The notes beneath the pieces are model-generated. The model saw only the letters and a list, made by a program, of their open reading frames with translations, was not told the origin of the DNA and ran no database searches. A stretch of DNA of 64,000 bases. Origin: Urbifossiella sp046350095. GTDB taxonomy: Bacteria; Planctomycetota; Planctomycetia; Gemmatales; Gemmataceae. Shown here piece by piece: positions 17,563 to 28,285 of this stretch. The stretch is from contig JAXMBA010000008.1 of the NCBI GenBank assembly GCA_046350095.1, positions 62,001-126,000 on the forward strand, given 5' to 3'. Each line of letters starts with the position of its first letter. Position 1 is the stretch's first letter. The position numbers were made by a program, and so were the translations under genes.

Positions 17563-17659
17563 GCACGCCGCGGCCGGCGGGTGGAAGCCGGCGCCGCGGC
17601 CGGCTATCTTGACGGCGTAGCCCCGCGAACGTTGCAACCGACACCGGATCCGTCACGAT

Positions 17660-19534
<1,875 letters not shown>

Positions 19535-19536
19535 TG

Positions 19537-19643
19537 TTTTGACGGGATGAACAGGACAAGACAGGATGGAGATCAAAGACAGAAATGTCACTAGCTCTGT
19601 TCTTCGTTTTCCATCCTGTCTTGTCCTGTTCATCCCGTCAAAA
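19537..19643. repeat. Long inverted repeat, 33-bp perfect arms
   Basis: Bases 19537-19569 (starting ttttgacgggatga) are the exact reverse complement of 19611-19643. The loop is ~41 bases and partly AT-rich. GC is well below that of the flanking genes. It starts two bases after the thiC stop and ends 43 bases before the ThuA start, so it could terminate thiC. It resembles the other long inverted repeats in form but not in sequence. Confidence 0.85.
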
Positions 19644-19686
19644 ATGCCTTGTAGACCTCCCCGCTTCCTTTCCCACCGGACGACCC

Positions 19687-20496
19687 ATGAAACGCTTCGC
19701 GTGCTTCCTCGCCGCCGCCATGATGGTGGCGGGAGCCCCCGCCCCCGCCGAGCAGGTTGCCGCGCCGATCAAGGCGCTGCTCGTGATCGGCGGCTGCTGC
19801 CACGACTACAAGAAGCAGCAGGAACTGCTGACGAAGGGGATCTCCGCCCGCGCCAACGTGGTGTGGACCATCTCCTACGACCCGGACTCCGGCACCAAGC
19901 ACCTCAACCCGATCTATGAGAAGGACGACTGGTACAAGGGCTTCGACGTGGTTGTGCACGACGAGTGCACCGCCGACGTGAAGGACCCGAAGACGGTCGA
20001 GCGCATTCTGGCCCCGCACAAAGCCGGCCTGCCGGGCGTGGTGATCCACTGCGGGATGCACTGCTACCGCACCGAGGGCTTCCCGAAGGCGACGCCGTGG
20101 TTCGAGTTCACCGGCCTGTCGACGACCGGGCACGGCCCGCAGCTGCCGATTGACGTGAGCTACACCGACCCGGCGAGCCCGATCACGAAGGGGCTGACCG
20201 GCTGGACCACGAAGAACGAGGAGCTTTACAACAACCTGACGGGCAAGCTTCACGAGACGGCGCAGCCGGTGGCCCGCGGCAAGCAGACGGTGACGGCCAA
20301 GAACGGCGAGAAGCGGACGGAGGACGCGGTGGTGGCGTGGACGAACCGGTACAACGGCAAGACGCGCGTGTTCGGCACCACCCTCGGCCACAACAACGAC
20401 ACCGTCGCCGACCCGCGCTACCTCGATCTGGTGACGCGTGGCCTGCTGTGGAGCGTGGACAAGCTCGACGCGGCGCATCTGACGCCGGCGAAGTGA
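19687..20496 (+). CDS. Exported ThuA-domain protein
   Basis: 269 residues from ATG at 19687, which opens a signal peptide (MKRFACFLAAAMMVAGAPAP, cleavage near AEQ). The remainder is a ThuA (trehalose-utilisation-like) domain with the class I glutamine amidotransferase-like fold: KALLVIGGCCHDYKKQQELL, VVWTISYDPDSGTKHLNP, PGVVIHCGMHCYR, and the C-terminal VFGTTLGHNNDTVADPRYL. ThuA proteins are thought to act in sugar metabolism, often beside Gfo/Idh/MocA oxidoreductases; the activity here is unknown. A bidirectional hairpin follows the stop. Confidence 0.88.
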   Translation: MKRFACFLAAAMMVAGAPAPAEQVAAPIKALLVIGGCCHDYKKQQELLTKGISARANVVWTISYDPDSGTKHLNPIYEKDDWYKGFDVVVHDECTADVKDPKTVERILAPHKAGLPGVVIHCGMHCYRTEGFPKATPWFEFTGLSTTGHGPQLPIDVSYTDPASPITKGLTGWTTKNEELYNNLTGKLHETAQPVARGKQTVTAKNGEKRTEDAVVAWTNRYNGKTRVFGTTLGHNNDTVADPRYLDLVTRGLLWSVDKLDAAHLTPAK

Positions 20497-20505
20497 CGTG
20501 AATCG

Positions 20506-20536
20506 CACGAGCCGCGCCCTGCGGGCGCGGCTCGTG
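20506..20536. terminator. Hairpin between converging genes
   Basis: 14-bp perfect stem with arms cacgagccgcgccc and gggcgcggctcgtg and a 3-base loop. It lies between the ThuA stop (20496, plus) and the SUKH stop (20575, minus), so it can serve both. The core is the same as in the hairpin at 21124-21154. Confidence 0.6.
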
Positions 20537-20574
20537 GCGTCTGCCGTAGTGGTTCGTGCTGTCGCTGACGAGTT

Positions 20575-21102
20575 CTACTCGTCGTCTAGTCCCGATATGA
20601 TCTGCATGTCTCCGTTGCCCGAGAGATAGGCTCGTAGGAGGTCTTCGAAGTTCGGGTAAAGCAGCCCCCACTCATCCGGCCCGACTTCGTGGAACGCGTC
20701 AAGGACCGGTCGCTCCTCGCCGCCGTTCGGTCCGAACACCAGCAGTTCCTGAGAACTGGTGTGACAGAACGGGAGGTACGGCCACCGGCCGGGCCACTTC
20801 AGATCCACTTCCCAGATCGTTCGCTGATCGCGATACTGCGCGGCCAGCTCTTCCGCCCCGAAGAGAGTGTTGCTGTTCCACCTCGCCGTGGACTCATCCC
20901 AATCCGGTTCGTCGGCTCGCCCGACGAGTGAGATGAATCCGCCGTTGAAGCTCTTCAGGAAGAGACGGTAGTCGGCTGGGATCGAGAAGCCGATGGTGGA
21001 CTCGGCAGCATCGAGCTCCACAACGGTCGCCCCGGGTCTGAAGAAACACAGCTGCGGATGAGCCGCGACGTAGTCTCGTAGCTCGGCAAGAAGTGCTTCC
21101 AT
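20575..21102 (-). CDS. SMI1/KNR4 (SUKH) family protein, possible orphan immunity protein
   Basis: 175 residues. The family pattern is clear: VVELDAAESTIGFSIPADYR, then LFLKSFNGGF, and the later LPFCHTSSQELLVFGPNG. SUKH domains often neutralise nuclease or other toxins in polymorphic-toxin and contact-dependent systems, but many stand alone. No toxin, secretion apparatus or Rhs gene is adjacent. Its GC is visibly lower than its neighbours and it is framed by two matching hairpins (20506-20536 and 21124-21154), so it may have been inserted. The function remains inference. Confidence 0.85.
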   Translation of the reverse strand: MEALLAELRDYVAAHPQLCFFRPGATVVELDAAESTIGFSIPADYRLFLKSFNGGFISLVGRADEPDWDESTARWNSNTLFGAEELAAQYRDQRTIWEVDLKWPGRWPYLPFCHTSSQELLVFGPNGGEERPVLDAFHEVGPDEWGLLYPNFEDLLRAYLSGNGDMQIISGLDDE

Positions 21103-21123
21103 TTCTCGCCTGTGTCAGTAGGA

Positions 21124-21154
21124 AACGAGCCGCGCCTGGCAGGCGCGGCTCGTT
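21124..21154. terminator. Hairpin after gltB, matching the one beyond the SUKH gene
   Basis: 14-bp perfect stem, aacgagccgcgcct and aggcgcggctcgtt, loop ggc. It lies between the gltB stop (21187, minus) and the SUKH start (21102, minus), where a gltB terminator is expected. Twelve of 14 stem positions are identical to the hairpin at 20506-20536, including the CGAGCCGCGCC core. Confidence 0.6.
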
Positions 21155-21186
21155 AAGTTAGCCGAGTACCCGATCGGCGTGCGTAC

Positions 21187-24100
21187 TCACCCCGCGTTCG
21201 TGCCGGCCGTCTTCAGGTCTTCCATTGCGCGGGCCACGGCCAGCGGCAGCACCTTCCGCAGCCGGCGGCCGCGGCGGATCTCGGCCCAGTTCTTCAGGAT
21301 GTACTCCGCCTGACGGCTGCCCGTCCGCGCGAAGTACTGGTGCAGCAGCGGGTGCATCCACTCGTAATCGACGTGGGTGCAGTCGATCACCGCCACGCTC
21401 TTGCTGTGCAGTTTCGCCGGCACCTCGGTGTGCGGGTCGAACACGTACAATTCGCCGCCCGTCATCCCGCTGCCGATCTCGTTCTCCACCGGCCCCAGGA
21501 TCAGCACCCGGCCGCGCGTCATGTACTCGCAGGCGTACTTGCCAGCGGCCTCGGCCACGATCGTCGCGCCGCTGTTGCGAATGCCCAGCCGGTGGCCGGC
21601 GCGGCCGCCGATGAAGATCGTTCCGCCCGTCGCCCCGTAGCCGACGTTGTTCCCGGCCACGCTCTGGATCTCGCCGCCGTAGTCGCTCGCCGTGTAATCG
21701 AGCGTCACGACCACGGTGCCGCCCGAAATCCCCTTAGCGACGCCGTCCTGGGCGAAGCCGCGGAGCTCCAGGTCGAGGCCGTTGATGCACCACGCCCCGA
21801 AGCTCTGCCCGGCCTCGCCGTCGAGGCGGACCTTGATCTTGCGGTGGTTCGGCATCCCCTCCCGGCCGTAGAGCCGGGCGATCATGCCGGCAACGGTCGC
21901 GCCGACGGAGCGGTCCGAGTTCCGCACGCGGAACACGATGTCGGCGTTCTGGGCGGTATCGATAGCGTCGTGGGCGGCGCTCAGGATGCGGCCGTTGAGC
22001 GTGAACGAGTCGCCGCCGCCGCAGACGCCTCGCTCGCCGACCTGCGGGTAGCGGTCGCCGAGCCCGACCAGCGCCATGTCTGGCTGGATGAACCGCCGCA
22101 CGTCCACGAGCGCCGCCCGCGGGTGCTTGGCCTTCAGGTCGTCGCGCCGCACCAGCAGGTCGGACCGGCCGGTGATCTGGTTCAGGTGCGTGAAGCCCAT
22201 CTGTGCCAGGAGCTGCCGGGCCTCCTCGGCGACAGTGAGGAGGTAGGCCTTGGTGTGCTCGGGGTGCCCCTTAAAGATTTCGGGGCTGCCGGTGATCCCG
22301 GTCGGGCAGTTCGGGATGTGGCAGCTCTTGCACACGATGCAGCCGACGGACACCATCAGCCCCTGGCCGAAGGTGAACTCGTCCGCCCCGAACAGGGCGT
22401 ACTTGATCACGTCGTGCCCGTTCTTGATGCCTCCGCCGACGCGGAGCTTCACCGACGTGCGCAGGCCGTTCACGACCAGCGCCTGGTGCGCCTCCGCGAG
22501 GCCCATCTCGCTCGGCAGGCCGGCGTGCTCCTTGCTCGACACCATCGCCGCGCCGGTGCCGCCGTCGATGCCGTCCATCTCGATGATGTCGGCGCCAGCC
22601 TTGGCCACCCCGACGGCGATCGTGCCCACGTTCTCGACCGCCACCAGCTTCACCGACACCGGCATCCCCGGCTTCGCGGCCTTGAGGTCGTAGATGAGCT
22701 GGGCCAGGTCCTCGATCGAATAGATGTCGTGGTGCGGCGGCGGGCTGATGAGGTCCGTGCCGGGCTTGGCGAAGCGGATCTCGGCGATCTCGGCCGTGAC
22801 CTTCTTCCCCATCAGCTGCCCGCCCTCGCCGGGCTTGGCGCCCTGCGCCATCTTGATCGACATCTCGTCGGCGTTGACGATGTACTCGGCGTCCACGCCG
22901 AACCGGCCGCTGGCGATCTGGCGGATGCGGCTGCGGAAGCGGCTCTTCTCGAGCTTGCCGCCGAGGGTGTAAATCTCGGGGTGCTCCTGGCGCTGCTTGC
23001 GGACCTTGTCCCAGTACGGCCCCCAGGCGCGCTCGGGGATGTCGTTCCGCCAGCGGGCCTCGCCGCCCTCGCCGCTGTTGCTCAGGGCGCCGAGCTCGTT
23101 GACGGCCGCGGCGATGGTCATGTGCGAGGCGCCGGTCAGCGCCCCGTGGCTCATGGCCGCGCCGCGGAAGTGGTTCGCCACGATGTCCCGCGCCGGCTGC
23201 ACGCCCTCGACCGGTACCGCGGTGCCCGGCTTGATGTTGAACAGGTCGCGCAACACCGTCGGCACGCGGGTGTTCACCATGTTCGTGAACTTGCCCCACT
23301 TCGTGCCGACGCGGATCAGCGCGTCCGGGTCGGACTCGGCCGGCGGGGCGGTGTAGGCCATCTCGCCGCCACCGCCCTCGGGCTCCGGGTGGGCTTCCTT
23401 CACAGCGTTTCGCAACGCCATCCGCACCGCGCCGGTGAAGGCGCGGTAGTCCATGTTCTTCCCGAGTTCCTTCTTCTTCGCCACCATCTCCTCGGCGCGG
23501 GCGACGCGCCACTGAGCGTCCTCGACCAGCTCGGCGAAGCCGATGCCGCCGACGCGGCTCGGGAAGTCGCCGAGGAACTCCATGAGTTCGGGGCCGAAGC
23601 CGACGGCCTCGAACAGCTGCGCCCCGCGGTACCCCTCGATGGTCGTGATCCCCATCTTGGAGATCACCTTCTTCGTGGTGTCCTCCAGCGCCGCGAACAG
23701 GTTCTCGAGCGCCTCGCGCGGCTCCAGTCGGATCTCCTGCTTCGTGTCGCCGTCCTTGAAGACGAGCCCGTCCTTGACGAGCCGCAGCATCAGGTACGGG
23801 TGGACGGCGTCGGCGCCGAACGCCACCAGCACGCAGATGTCGTGGCCCTCCTGGATGTCGCCGGCCTGCACGACGAGCGAGCAGCGGTCGCGGAGCCCCT
23901 GGCGGCACAGGTAGTTGTTCACGGCCCCGAGCGCCAGCAGCGAAGGCACCGGGTAGATGCCGCGCTTGCACGCCTCCTTGTCGGACACGCACAGGACGTG
24001 GAAGCCCTCGTGCACCGCCTTCTCGGCCGCGCTCTGGAGCGCGACCAGACTGGCACGCAGCGCCTCGGCCCCGCCGGACAGCGGGAACGTGGCATCGAGC

Positions 24101-25896
24101 AGCTTGAAGCCGAGCACCTCGTTCTGGCGGATCTCCTCGACGATGGCGTCGGAGATGACCGGGCTCGGCAGCTCCATCTGCTTCACCGGCAGGTCGTCCC
24201 CGTTGCCGCCGTTCGCCCGCGGCCCGCGCCCGAGGTAGGTCGCCAGGGACATGGCCCCGCCCTCGCGGTACGGGTCGATCGGCGGGTTCGTGACCTCGGC
24301 GAAAGTCTGTTGCAGGTACTTGAACAGCGTCGGGTGGTGGTCGGAGAACACGGTCAGCACGCGGTCGTGCCCCATGCTCGACAGCGGCTCCTTCTTCAGC
24401 TTCGCCATGTCCTTCACGAACACGGCCCGCTCGAAGTCCCAGCCCGCGGCCTGGAGCAGGTGGTCGAGCTTCCAGTCGCGCTCGGCCAGCATCGCGCCGA
24501 CGGCGTCGTCGATCTGGCGGGTGTAGTCGAAGCCCTCGGGGATGATGATCTGCCGGCGGTTGAGCTCCTGCACACTGCCGAGCTCGGCCTTGGCCTCGGC
24601 CACCACGCGGTCCATGATCTGGTAGCTGTCGAGCCGCTCGCCGGTGGCGGTGTCGATGGCGATCATCTGCCCCGGCTGCAACTGGCCGCTGGCGACGATG
24701 CTGGTGGGGTCGAGCCCGAACACGCCCGACTCGCTGCCGATGTACAGCCAACCCCGCTTGTCGGAACACCAGCGGACCGGGCGGAGGCCCATGCGGTCCA
24801 CGAGGCCGACGAGGGTGCGGCCGTCGGTGCCGATGATGCCGGCGGGGCCGTCCCAGGCCGCGAGGCTGCCGAACGCCCGGCGGTAGTACGTGAACAGGTC
24901 GAACGCCTCCTGCCCCCAGATGTCGGCCTCCGTGTCCCACACCGGCGGGATCGACAGGCGCAGCGCCCGCGGCAGACTCCAGCCCTGTTCGAGAATCAGG
25001 TACTCCAGCCACTCGTCGAGGCTGGCCGAGTCGGACATCTTCGGCGTGTTCAACTCGCCGCCGGGGATGGGCGGGTTCAGGCTGCGCGAGAACGCCGACA
25101 CGGCGTTCCGCGTCGTGCGCACCGTGTTAATCTCGCCGTTGTGGCACGACAGGCGGAACGGCTGGGCCAGCGTCCAGTTCGGGAACGTGTTCGTGCTGTA
25201 GCGGCGGTGGAAGCTGACGACGCCGGTCTCGAACGCCGGGTCGGTCAGGTCGGTGTAGAAGTCGCACAGCTGCGGGCTGGTGAGCAGCCCCTTATAGCTG
25301 ATGAGTTTCGTCGAGAGCGAGCACGGGTACACGCCGAGGCCGGCGGCGCGGGCACGCTCGCGCAGCACGAGGCGACGGCGGTAAAGGTGCCTCTCGGCCT
25401 CGTCGGCGTCGCCACTCACCTGGAACAGGGCGTGCTCGATGGCCCCGGGGCGGACCGCCTTCGCGGACTGGGGCAGCGCGTCCTCGTTGGTCGGTACCGG
25501 GCGGTAGCCGAGGAAGCGAACGGGACCGCCGCCGAGGACCTCGTGCACGAGCGCCCGGCCGGCGTCGATCTTGGCGAGGTCGGTGTCGAGGAAGAAGAAC
25601 GCGCCGACGGCCAAAGTGTCGGTGTCGGACACGCCGAAGCCGAGGTGCTTCGCCTGCGCGCGGAAAAAGGCTTGCGGCAATGCCGCGGTGAGGCCGGCAC
25701 CGTCGCCGGCGGTGCCGCAAACGCCGCCGCGGTGCTCCATGCAGCGGAGGGCGTTGAGCGCCTTCTGCATCACCTCGGCCGACGGCGTGCCGTCCCGTGC
25801 GGCGACCCCTCCGATGCCGCACGCGTCCCGGCCGACCTCGTCCGTGTACAAAAGTTCGCCGCTGCGAACCCGCGCAAGACCAGCCTGATGGCTCAT
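21187..25896 (-). CDS. gltB: Glutamate synthase large subunit
   Basis: 1569 residues. Converts glutamine and 2-oxoglutarate to two glutamates. The start at 25896 (MSHQAGLARV) gives a 25-residue propeptide before Cys26 in DEVGRDACGIGG, the catalytic N-terminal Cys of the class II glutaminase domain. The glutaminase domain is followed by the central domain, the FMN-binding synthase barrel, the iron-sulfur loop CKSCHIPNC (Cys1189, Cys1192, Cys1197), and the C-terminal GXGXG beta-helix (FIGGRAGHRLGIRNSGATIV). The small NADPH-dependent subunit GltD is not in the window. A plausible promoter lies at 26008-26037. Confidence 0.97.
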   Translation of the reverse strand: MSHQAGLARVRSGELLYTDEVGRDACGIGGVAARDGTPSAEVMQKALNALRCMEHRGGVCGTAGDGAGLTAALPQAFFRAQAKHLGFGVSDTDTLAVGAFFFLDTDLAKIDAGRALVHEVLGGGPVRFLGYRPVPTNEDALPQSAKAVRPGAIEHALFQVSGDADEAERHLYRRRLVLRERARAAGLGVYPCSLSTKLISYKGLLTSPQLCDFYTDLTDPAFETGVVSFHRRYSTNTFPNWTLAQPFRLSCHNGEINTVRTTRNAVSAFSRSLNPPIPGGELNTPKMSDSASLDEWLEYLILEQGWSLPRALRLSIPPVWDTEADIWGQEAFDLFTYYRRAFGSLAAWDGPAGIIGTDGRTLVGLVDRMGLRPVRWCSDKRGWLYIGSESGVFGLDPTSIVASGQLQPGQMIAIDTATGERLDSYQIMDRVVAEAKAELGSVQELNRRQIIIPEGFDYTRQIDDAVGAMLAERDWKLDHLLQAAGWDFERAVFVKDMAKLKKEPLSSMGHDRVLTVFSDHHPTLFKYLQQTFAEVTNPPIDPYREGGAMSLATYLGRGPRANGGNGDDLPVKQMELPSPVISDAIVEEIRQNEVLGFKLLDATFPLSGGAEALRASLVALQSAAEKAVHEGFHVLCVSDKEACKRGIYPVPSLLALGAVNNYLCRQGLRDRCSLVVQAGDIQEGHDICVLVAFGADAVHPYLMLRLVKDGLVFKDGDTKQEIRLEPREALENLFAALEDTTKKVISKMGITTIEGYRGAQLFEAVGFGPELMEFLGDFPSRVGGIGFAELVEDAQWRVARAEEMVAKKKELGKNMDYRAFTGAVRMALRNAVKEAHPEPEGGGGEMAYTAPPAESDPDALIRVGTKWGKFTNMVNTRVPTVLRDLFNIKPGTAVPVEGVQPARDIVANHFRGAAMSHGALTGASHMTIAAAVNELGALSNSGEGGEARWRNDIPERAWGPYWDKVRKQRQEHPEIYTLGGKLEKSRFRSRIRQIASGRFGVDAEYIVNADEMSIKMAQGAKPGEGGQLMGKKVTAEIAEIRFAKPGTDLISPPPHHDIYSIEDLAQLIYDLKAAKPGMPVSVKLVAVENVGTIAVGVAKAGADIIEMDGIDGGTGAAMVSSKEHAGLPSEMGLAEAHQALVVNGLRTSVKLRVGGGIKNGHDVIKYALFGADEFTFGQGLMVSVGCIVCKSCHIPNCPTGITGSPEIFKGHPEHTKAYLLTVAEEARQLLAQMGFTHLNQITGRSDLLVRRDDLKAKHPRAALVDVRRFIQPDMALVGLGDRYPQVGERGVCGGGDSFTLNGRILSAAHDAIDTAQNADIVFRVRNSDRSVGATVAGMIARLYGREGMPNHRKIKVRLDGEAGQSFGAWCINGLDLELRGFAQDGVAKGISGGTVVVTLDYTASDYGGEIQSVAGNNVGYGATGGTIFIGGRAGHRLGIRNSGATIVAEAAGKYACEYMTRGRVLILGPVENEIGSGMTGGELYVFDPHTEVPAKLHSKSVAVIDCTHVDYEWMHPLLHQYFARTGSRQAEYILKNWAEIRRGRRLRKVLPLAVARAMEDLKTAGTNAG

Positions 25897-26231
25897 CGTC
25901 ACTTTCACCGATGGGAAGGTGGGAGAGAACGGTTCGGGTGAACACCCGGCGAAGGCCACCGCCGGGCTTCGTGTGCGTGTGGTCGGGGAGAGGGTGACCA
26001 ACGCTTAGTTTTACAGAACCCGGCGAACGGATGGCAAGGCCTGGTCACGGGTTCGGGGAGGCGACGGCGATTCGCCGAGTGGTGAAAAATCTGGGTGCAC
26101 GCTTGCTGGCCAGCGGGCGTGGAGGTAGAACACGTGGCGTCCGACTCGCCGGTCGTGGGAGACCCGAACGCCCCGCCCGCCCGGCCGACCGACCGGGGCA
26201 CACGCTTTCACCCTTCTGGAAGGACCGAGGT
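25897..26231. other. Divergent intergenic region between gltB and a small membrane-protein gene
   Basis: About 335 bases without a supported gene. It holds the candidate gltB promoter. Codons upstream of the gltB ATG are open in frame but not conserved in character. Nothing else could be assigned. Confidence 0.5.
26008..26037 (-). promoter_or_regulatory. Candidate sigma-70-like promoter of gltB
   Basis: Minus strand: TTGCCA (26037-26032) and TAAAAC (26013-26008), with an 18-base spacer. The -35 matches TTGACA at five of six positions, the -10 at four of six. Transcription would start near 26001, which argues against the in-frame TTG there and for the ATG at 25896. Confidence 0.42.
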
Positions 26232-26342
26232 ATGGGCGATTTCATCGGCAGTCCCATGTTCTTCGTTGTGGGTGTCGTCCTCCTGCTGGGCCTCGTCGGC
26301 CTGATGATCTTCCTTCAGAAGCGGAACAAGGACGAGGATTAA
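26232..26342 (+). CDS. Single-pass membrane microprotein (36 aa)
   Basis: 36 residues from an ATG after AGGACCGAGG. One strong membrane segment (MFFVVGVVLLLGLVGLMIFL) is followed by a charged tail QKRNKDED. The positively charged KR just after the helix suggests that the C-terminus stays in the cytoplasm. It resembles the tiny single-helix proteins common in bacteria, which often modulate membrane complexes. No partner can be named. A long hairpin follows the stop. Confidence 0.62.
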   Translation: MGDFIGSPMFFVVGVVLLLGLVGLMIFLQKRNKDED

Positions 26343-26350
26343 GGTGCCCC

Positions 26351-26427
26351 GGCGAGCCGGGGGTGTGTGCCCCCCGAACCCGCTCGCAGCGTTTGCAAAA
26401 TCCGGGGGCTCACGCCCCCGGCTCGCC
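26351..26427. terminator. Long hairpin between the microprotein and protease genes
   Basis: Arms starting ggcgagccgggggtg at 26351 and ending cgcccccggctcgcc at 26427, about 14 paired bases with one mismatch, flank a ~48-base loop that can fold further. It lies between converging genes (stops at 26342 and 26440), so a bidirectional terminator is likely. Confidence 0.5.
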
Positions 26428-26439
26428 TCGCGCTTCACT

Positions 26440-27573
26440 TCAGCGCCGGAATGCTTGACGGCCCGCCGCGTACTCGCCGATCAGCACGCTCAACGCTTCC
26501 GCCCGCCGGTCCCGCCATACCGTCAGCCGTACGCGCTGGCCCGGCGGTAGTGCCGAGATCAGGTTGATGAGGTGGTGCTCGTCGCGGAGTTCCACGTCCT
26601 CGAGTCGCAGTACCACGTCACCGGCGCGGAGCCCGGCGGCCGCCGCCGGCGTGTTCGGGTGGACGATTTCCACCAGCCCGCCGCACACCTTTGACAGCCC
26701 CACCCGCAGCGCCTCGGCCGGGTCGATTGTCGCCGCCAGTTGCACGCCCAGGTACCCGCGCGTCACCACCCCCTTCTCGAACAGCTGACCCGCCACCCGC
26801 TTCACCAGGTTGGCCGGGATGCTGAACGACACGCCGGTGTTGTTGCCACTCTGCGACGCGATCGCCGTGTTGATGCCGACCACCTTGCCGTCCAGGTCCA
26901 CGAGCGGGCCGCCGCTCGAGCCGGGGTTGATCGACGCGTCGGTCTGGAGGAACTCCTTGATGCGGATCGTCGAGCCGAGGCTGATCTGGCCGCGGTCGGT
27001 GGCCGAGATGATGCCGTGCGTCACCGTCTGGTTCAGGCCGAACGGGCTCCCGAACGCCAGCACGTACTGCCCGCGCACCACGCGGTCGCTGTCCGCGAAG
27101 GAACATGCGGGCAGCGACTCGTCGGCCAACTGCAGCAGCGACACGTCGGACTCGGGGTCGGCCAGGATGCGCGTCGGCTGGAGGATGCGGCCGTCGGACA
27201 GGGTGACGTACACCTTCTCGCGCGGGGCGTCGCCGACGAGGTGGTTGTTGGTGACGACCACGCACCCGGCGATCCCCGGGAAGCGGACGATGACGCCGGA
27301 GCCAGACTCCTCTTTGGCCTTGCCGGTTGCCGTGCCCGTGGTCGGCTTCACCGCGTCGATGGCGACGACGGCCGGGGACACGCTCCGGACGACGCCGGGG
27401 AACCGGTCCGCGGGGGTGATCGTGGCGTTGACTTCGGCCACGGCGGGAATCGGCGGCAGCGGCAGTCCGTGAGCCGCCACGTGGGGTGGTGCGTGGAGCG
27501 CGAGTTGTGCGGCGGCCCCGCCCAGTAAGGCACAACCACCCAGCCCCACCACCACGACGAATCGACGGACCAT
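26440..27573 (-). CDS. HtrA/Deg-like trypsin-family serine protease with PDZ domain
   Basis: 377 residues. An N-terminal hydrophobic segment (VVVVGLGGCALLGGAAAQLA) exports or anchors it. The S1C protease domain has the catalytic triad His111 (VTNNHLVGD), Asp143 (SDVSLLQL) and Ser220 (NPGSSGGPL). A single PDZ domain follows (~270-375; GYLGVQLAATIDPAEALRVG, NTPAAAAGLRAGDVVLRLED). It resembles DegS/HhoA-like proteases with one PDZ. It likely degrades or cuts misfolded envelope proteins. It converges on the microprotein gene. Confidence 0.92.
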   Translation of the reverse strand: MVRRFVVVVGLGGCALLGGAAAQLALHAPPHVAAHGLPLPPIPAVAEVNATITPADRFPGVVRSVSPAVVAIDAVKPTTGTATGKAKEESGSGVIVRFPGIAGCVVVTNNHLVGDAPREKVYVTLSDGRILQPTRILADPESDVSLLQLADESLPACSFADSDRVVRGQYVLAFGSPFGLNQTVTHGIISATDRGQISLGSTIRIKEFLQTDASINPGSSGGPLVDLDGKVVGINTAIASQSGNNTGVSFSIPANLVKRVAGQLFEKGVVTRGYLGVQLAATIDPAEALRVGLSKVCGGLVEIVHPNTPAAAAGLRAGDVVLRLEDVELRDEHHLINLISALPPGQRVRLTVWRDRRAEALSVLIGEYAAGRQAFRR

Positions 27574-27692
27574 GCGCGACCCTCCCAGCCGGGACGAACC
27601 TCACCCGCACTGTAACGGGCCGGGCAAGGGGACTGGAGGAATTCCGGACGAGCTCGCCGAAGTGACTGCGCCGCGCGGCTGCACGAAACGCA

Positions 27693-27726
27693 CAAGGCCC
27701 GCGGCCGGTAAATGCCGTGGGCCTTG
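27693..27726 (-). terminator. Hairpin after the DksA-like gene
   Basis: Arms caaggcccgcggc and gccgtgggccttg (13 bp, one mismatch), 8-base loop, 21 bases past the DksA-like stop. No long U tract is visible on either strand. Confidence 0.5.
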
Positions 27727-27746
27727 CCGGAGCCGCTCAACCGGTG

Positions 27747-28211
27747 TTACCGGCTCAGGTCGGTCTCCAGGTCTGCCAGCCGGACCTCGCGCTCGTCCAT
27801 GTTGCCGTGCTCGGCCATGCGGCCGTAGTCGGCCTCGCCGGAGTAGTCGCCGACGCTGCCGTCTCGCTCGAACTCGCGCTGGCACTTGATGCACAGCGTC
27901 GAGTACGGGAGGGCGGACAGGCGCGCCGTCGGAATTTTGGTCTGACAGCCCTCGCACTTGCCGTAGGTGCCGTTCTTCAGCCGGCGGATAGCCCGCTCGA
28001 CCTGGACCAGCTCCTTGGCTTCGAGTTCGGCCAGCTGCGAGGAGAGTTCCTCACCGCTACTGTCGAAGGCGGCGTCGGCGGCGTCGCCGGCGCGCTGCAT
28101 CCCCTTCCCGGCGGAGAGGATGTCGAGTTCCATGCCGAGCCGCTTACGGAGTTCGGTCCGGCGGCCGACCAGGGCTTTATGGAGTTGCAGGAGTGCGTCG
28201 GTTCGTGCCAC
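27747..28211 (-). CDS. DksA/TraR-family RNA polymerase-binding zinc-finger protein
   Basis: 154 residues. The coiled-coil tip motif DxxDxA is present (DAADAA at 43-48), the acid pair that reaches the polymerase active site in DksA. The C4 zinc finger is CEGC at 86-89 and CIKC at 107-110. The C-terminus is extended, acidic and irregular, longer than in TraR. Family members bind in the secondary channel of RNA polymerase and adjust initiation with ppGpp. It probably acts globally here; a ppGpp link is inference. A perfect small hairpin lies 75 bases before the start. Confidence 0.9.
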   Translation of the reverse strand: MARTDALLQLHKALVGRRTELRKRLGMELDILSAGKGMQRAGDAADAAFDSSGEELSSQLAELEAKELVQVERAIRRLKNGTYGKCEGCQTKIPTARLSALPYSTLCIKCQREFERDGSVGDYSGEADYGRMAEHGNMDEREVRLADLETDLSR

Positions 28212-28285
28212 GGCTCGCCACCTCCAGGGGGCTTAGCTTCCGGTCCGGTTGTTACCGGTGGGAGCCTGACGGGTTCGGGGGTCGT

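Noticed and set aside
17524..17659. TPP riboswitch before thiC
   Set aside because: No CUGAGA-type or ACCUGA-type conserved blocks were seen; only a GC-rich inverted repeat, which is not enough.
21340..25941. Very long antisense open frame (~1530 codons) across gltB
   Set aside because: It is the mirror of gltB in a GC-rich genome; its residues are low in complexity and no family was recognised. Same for the long antisense frames over the aldehyde dehydrogenase, sulfatase, citrate synthase and giant peptidase genes.
25897..26001. TTG start at 26001 for gltB
   Set aside because: It would coincide with the predicted transcription start and lengthen the propeptide before Cys26 with no family support.
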